From assembly GCA_965207385.1 (NCBI GenBank), contig CBDBLZ010000021.1, positions 372,001-436,000 of the forward strand: 64,000 nucleotides of DNA, given 5' to 3'. The stretch comes from CAZXEU01 sp965207385 (lineage in GTDB: Bacteria > Bacteroidota > Rhodothermia > Rhodothermales > Bin80). Of the stretch, positions 62,819 through 64,000 are shown in pieces. A program made the position numbers and the translations under genes. Positions within the stretch are counted from its first letter, which is position 1; the number at the start of each line of letters is the position of its first letter. The notes under the pieces were generated by a model, which saw nothing but the letters and a program-made list of their open reading frames with translations, did no database searches and was not told where the DNA came from.

Positions 62819-63760
62819 ATGCTGCTGAATACGCACCCATTCCCCCCTAGGCCGGAACAGCTCTTCCGGCGCCAAGGCCCGCTTGTGCTCGAAATCGGCT
62901 TTGGTGACGGAGGCTTTCTGCGCAGCGTCGCGCGTGAACATCCGGAATGGAACATCCTCGGTGCCGACACCACACGGCCCTCCGTTGAAAGGGCCCTTCG
63001 GCGTCTCCGGCGCAATCGTATCGACAACGTGTGGCTATTTCGCGGCAGCGGCGTATTCCTGCTCCGGAACCTGTGCCCGGCAAACAGCCTTTTCAGGGCA
63101 TATGTGAATTTTCCTGATCCCTGGCCGAAGAAGCGGCATCGCGGGAGAAGGCTGCTAACGACTGATTTCTTTGCGCTACTGTCTGCAAGGCTTCAGAGCG
63201 AAGGAACCTTATTCTTGACCACAGACCATGAACCTTATTACCGGCTCGCGCTGTCCAATGCCGCCGAATATTTTGATGTGCGGCCAAGACAGCCGCCGCC
63301 AGCGGCGGTTCGTACAAAGTACGCGACCAAGTGGCAGGCACTCAGGCGCCCGCTATATCATGCCGTACTGCAGAAGCGTTGCGAAGCCCAGGCAGCCTTC
63401 CCCCTTTCCGTAGGCCTGACCTCTGCCATGCACCACGCAATCCTGTCGGGCCAGCTTCCGCAGCCGAATACCTTTGACACCCTTGTGCACAACTTCCCCG
63501 GCGGACGCGTCATTGTGCTTGATGTGCTCTGCCGGTTGGAAGGAGGCGGCCTTGTATTCCAGGCCCGCATTGAAGAGCCGGACCTGATACAGGATGCGTT
63601 GATAGAAGCTCGCCATTCTGCTGAGGGTACTGACCGCGTTCTACTTGGGGTTATGCCCTTTGGCCAGCCACTGTCCACGCAGGGAACCAAAGAAGCCGTC
63701 CGGGCCGTGACCACGTATCTGGAAGGCCACGGCATGCGCGTTGTGAACCGTTACTGCTGA
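62819..63760 (+). CDS. trmB: tRNA (guanine-N7-)-methyltransferase with C-terminal extension
   Basis: 313 residues. SAM motif LVLEIGFGDGGFLRSVA, the acidic end of strand 2 in GADTTRPSVERA and the TrmB signature YVNFPDPWPKKRHRGRRL are clear. TrmB is usually about 210-240 residues; here an extra C-terminal domain of about 100 residues follows KYATKWQALRRPLYH. It forms m7G46 in tRNA. The extension may be a second RNA-binding domain. Confidence 0.9.
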   Translation: MLLNTHPFPPRPEQLFRRQGPLVLEIGFGDGGFLRSVAREHPEWNILGADTTRPSVERALRRLRRNRIDNVWLFRGSGVFLLRNLCPANSLFRAYVNFPDPWPKKRHRGRRLLTTDFFALLSARLQSEGTLFLTTDHEPYYRLALSNAAEYFDVRPRQPPPAAVRTKYATKWQALRRPLYHAVLQKRCEAQAAFPLSVGLTSAMHHAILSGQLPQPNTFDTLVHNFPGGRVIVLDVLCRLEGGGLVFQARIEEPDLIQDALIEARHSAEGTDRVLLGVMPFGQPLSTQGTKEAVRAVTTYLEGHGMRVVNRYC

Positions 63761-63786
63761 GTCTGCCAGCCCATCCGTTACTATTC

Positions 63787-64000
63787 ATGAGTACTCATAC
63801 GATTGCACTGACAGAGGATCTATACAGGTACGTGCTGGACGTATCTCTGCGAGAGCCGTCGATACTGGCGCAACTGCGCCGTGAAACCGCTTCGCATCCG
63901 AGGGCCAATATGCAGATTGCACCGGATCAGGGGCAGTTCATGGGGCTTCTGGTCCGGCTCATGGGAGCCAGGAAGGCACTGGAAGTAGGCGTCTTTACGG
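63787..64000 (+). CDS. O-methyltransferase (CCoAOMT-like), cut by the window end
   Basis: 71 residues visible. TEDLYRYVLDVSLREPSILA, then APDQGQFMGLLVRLMGARKA and LEVGVFT match the N-terminus of class I, Mg-dependent O-methyltransferases (Methyltransf_3), including the first SAM motif start. The rest lies beyond 64000. Confidence 0.85.
   Translation, partial: MSTHTIALTEDLYRYVLDVSLREPSILAQLRRETASHPRANMQIAPDQGQFMGLLVRLMGARKALEVGVFT

Noticed and set aside
1..64000. rRNA, tRNA and CRISPR arrays
   Set aside because: I saw no T-loop-type GGTTCGA context with a matching cloverleaf, no rRNA core sequence and no regularly spaced repeat-spacer array by eye.

Overview
The window looks like a bacterial chromosome segment from the Rhodothermota/Bacteroidota side of the tree. 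Two proteins end in type IX secretion (T9SS) type A sorting domains (46125-47498 and 54714-57116; the second carries the NYPNPFNPTT motif that is common in Rhodothermota/Balneolota). There are also two six-bladed beta-propeller lipoproteins, a TonB-dependent BtuB receptor and a one-chain glycine decarboxylase. Coding density is high, and overlapping stop/start pairs (TGATG, TAGTG, TAATG, ATGA) are frequent. The lineage is inferred from protein style only; the window holds no rRNA or tRNA.

Bases 1 to about 23,400 form an accessory region. It contains the wreck of a mobilisable plasmid or integrative element: a MobC-like protein with an in-frame TAG, an intact MobC-like protein, a relaxase with two in-frame TGA codons, a tyrosine integrase with a frameshift plus TAG, an apparently intact ParA/ribbon-helix-helix partition pair, and a Rep_3 initiator split by an in-frame TAA. 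All three stop codons occur, so this is decay rather than recoding. Between relaxase and integrase sits an apparently intact cargo cassette (5651-7952): two small secreted eight-cysteine peptides, a six-bladed propeller lipoprotein and a membrane-anchored CPYC thioredoxin-fold protein. From 9.2 to 20.4 kb lies a probable defence island: small membrane and hypothetical proteins, an Abi_C protein, a three-gene run (CoiA-like nuclease, TrlF-like SMC/ABC ATPase, pseudo-receiver/APH-kinase-like protein), a chimeric remnant of a D12 adenine methylase and a NotI-like endonuclease, a GIY-YIG protein cut by an IS3-family element, and a deoxyribosyltransferase/TIR-like sensor protein.

From about 24 kb onward the content is housekeeping: katG; a propeller lipoprotein; an M1 peptidase with a membrane partner; hisE-hisG; a class A beta-lactamase-like lipoprotein; rnc; gcvP; creD; a GT4 glycogen synthase-type enzyme; two tail-to-tail SLC12-like transporters; a lipoprotein HiPIP; a cobalamin riboswitch controlling btuB and a BtuG-like T9SS-exported propeller; a PhoB/PhoR-type two-component pair; coaE with an outer-membrane barrel and an HIT protein; queD-folE; algH; an M30-like T9SS peptidase; an SNF transporter; murJ; ruvA; an Ntn-hydrolase asparaginase; trmB; and the start of an O-methyltransferase gene.

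The strongest candidates for something undescribed are the Cys-rich peptide/propeller/thioredoxin cassette and the CoiA-ATPase-receiver/kinase operon.
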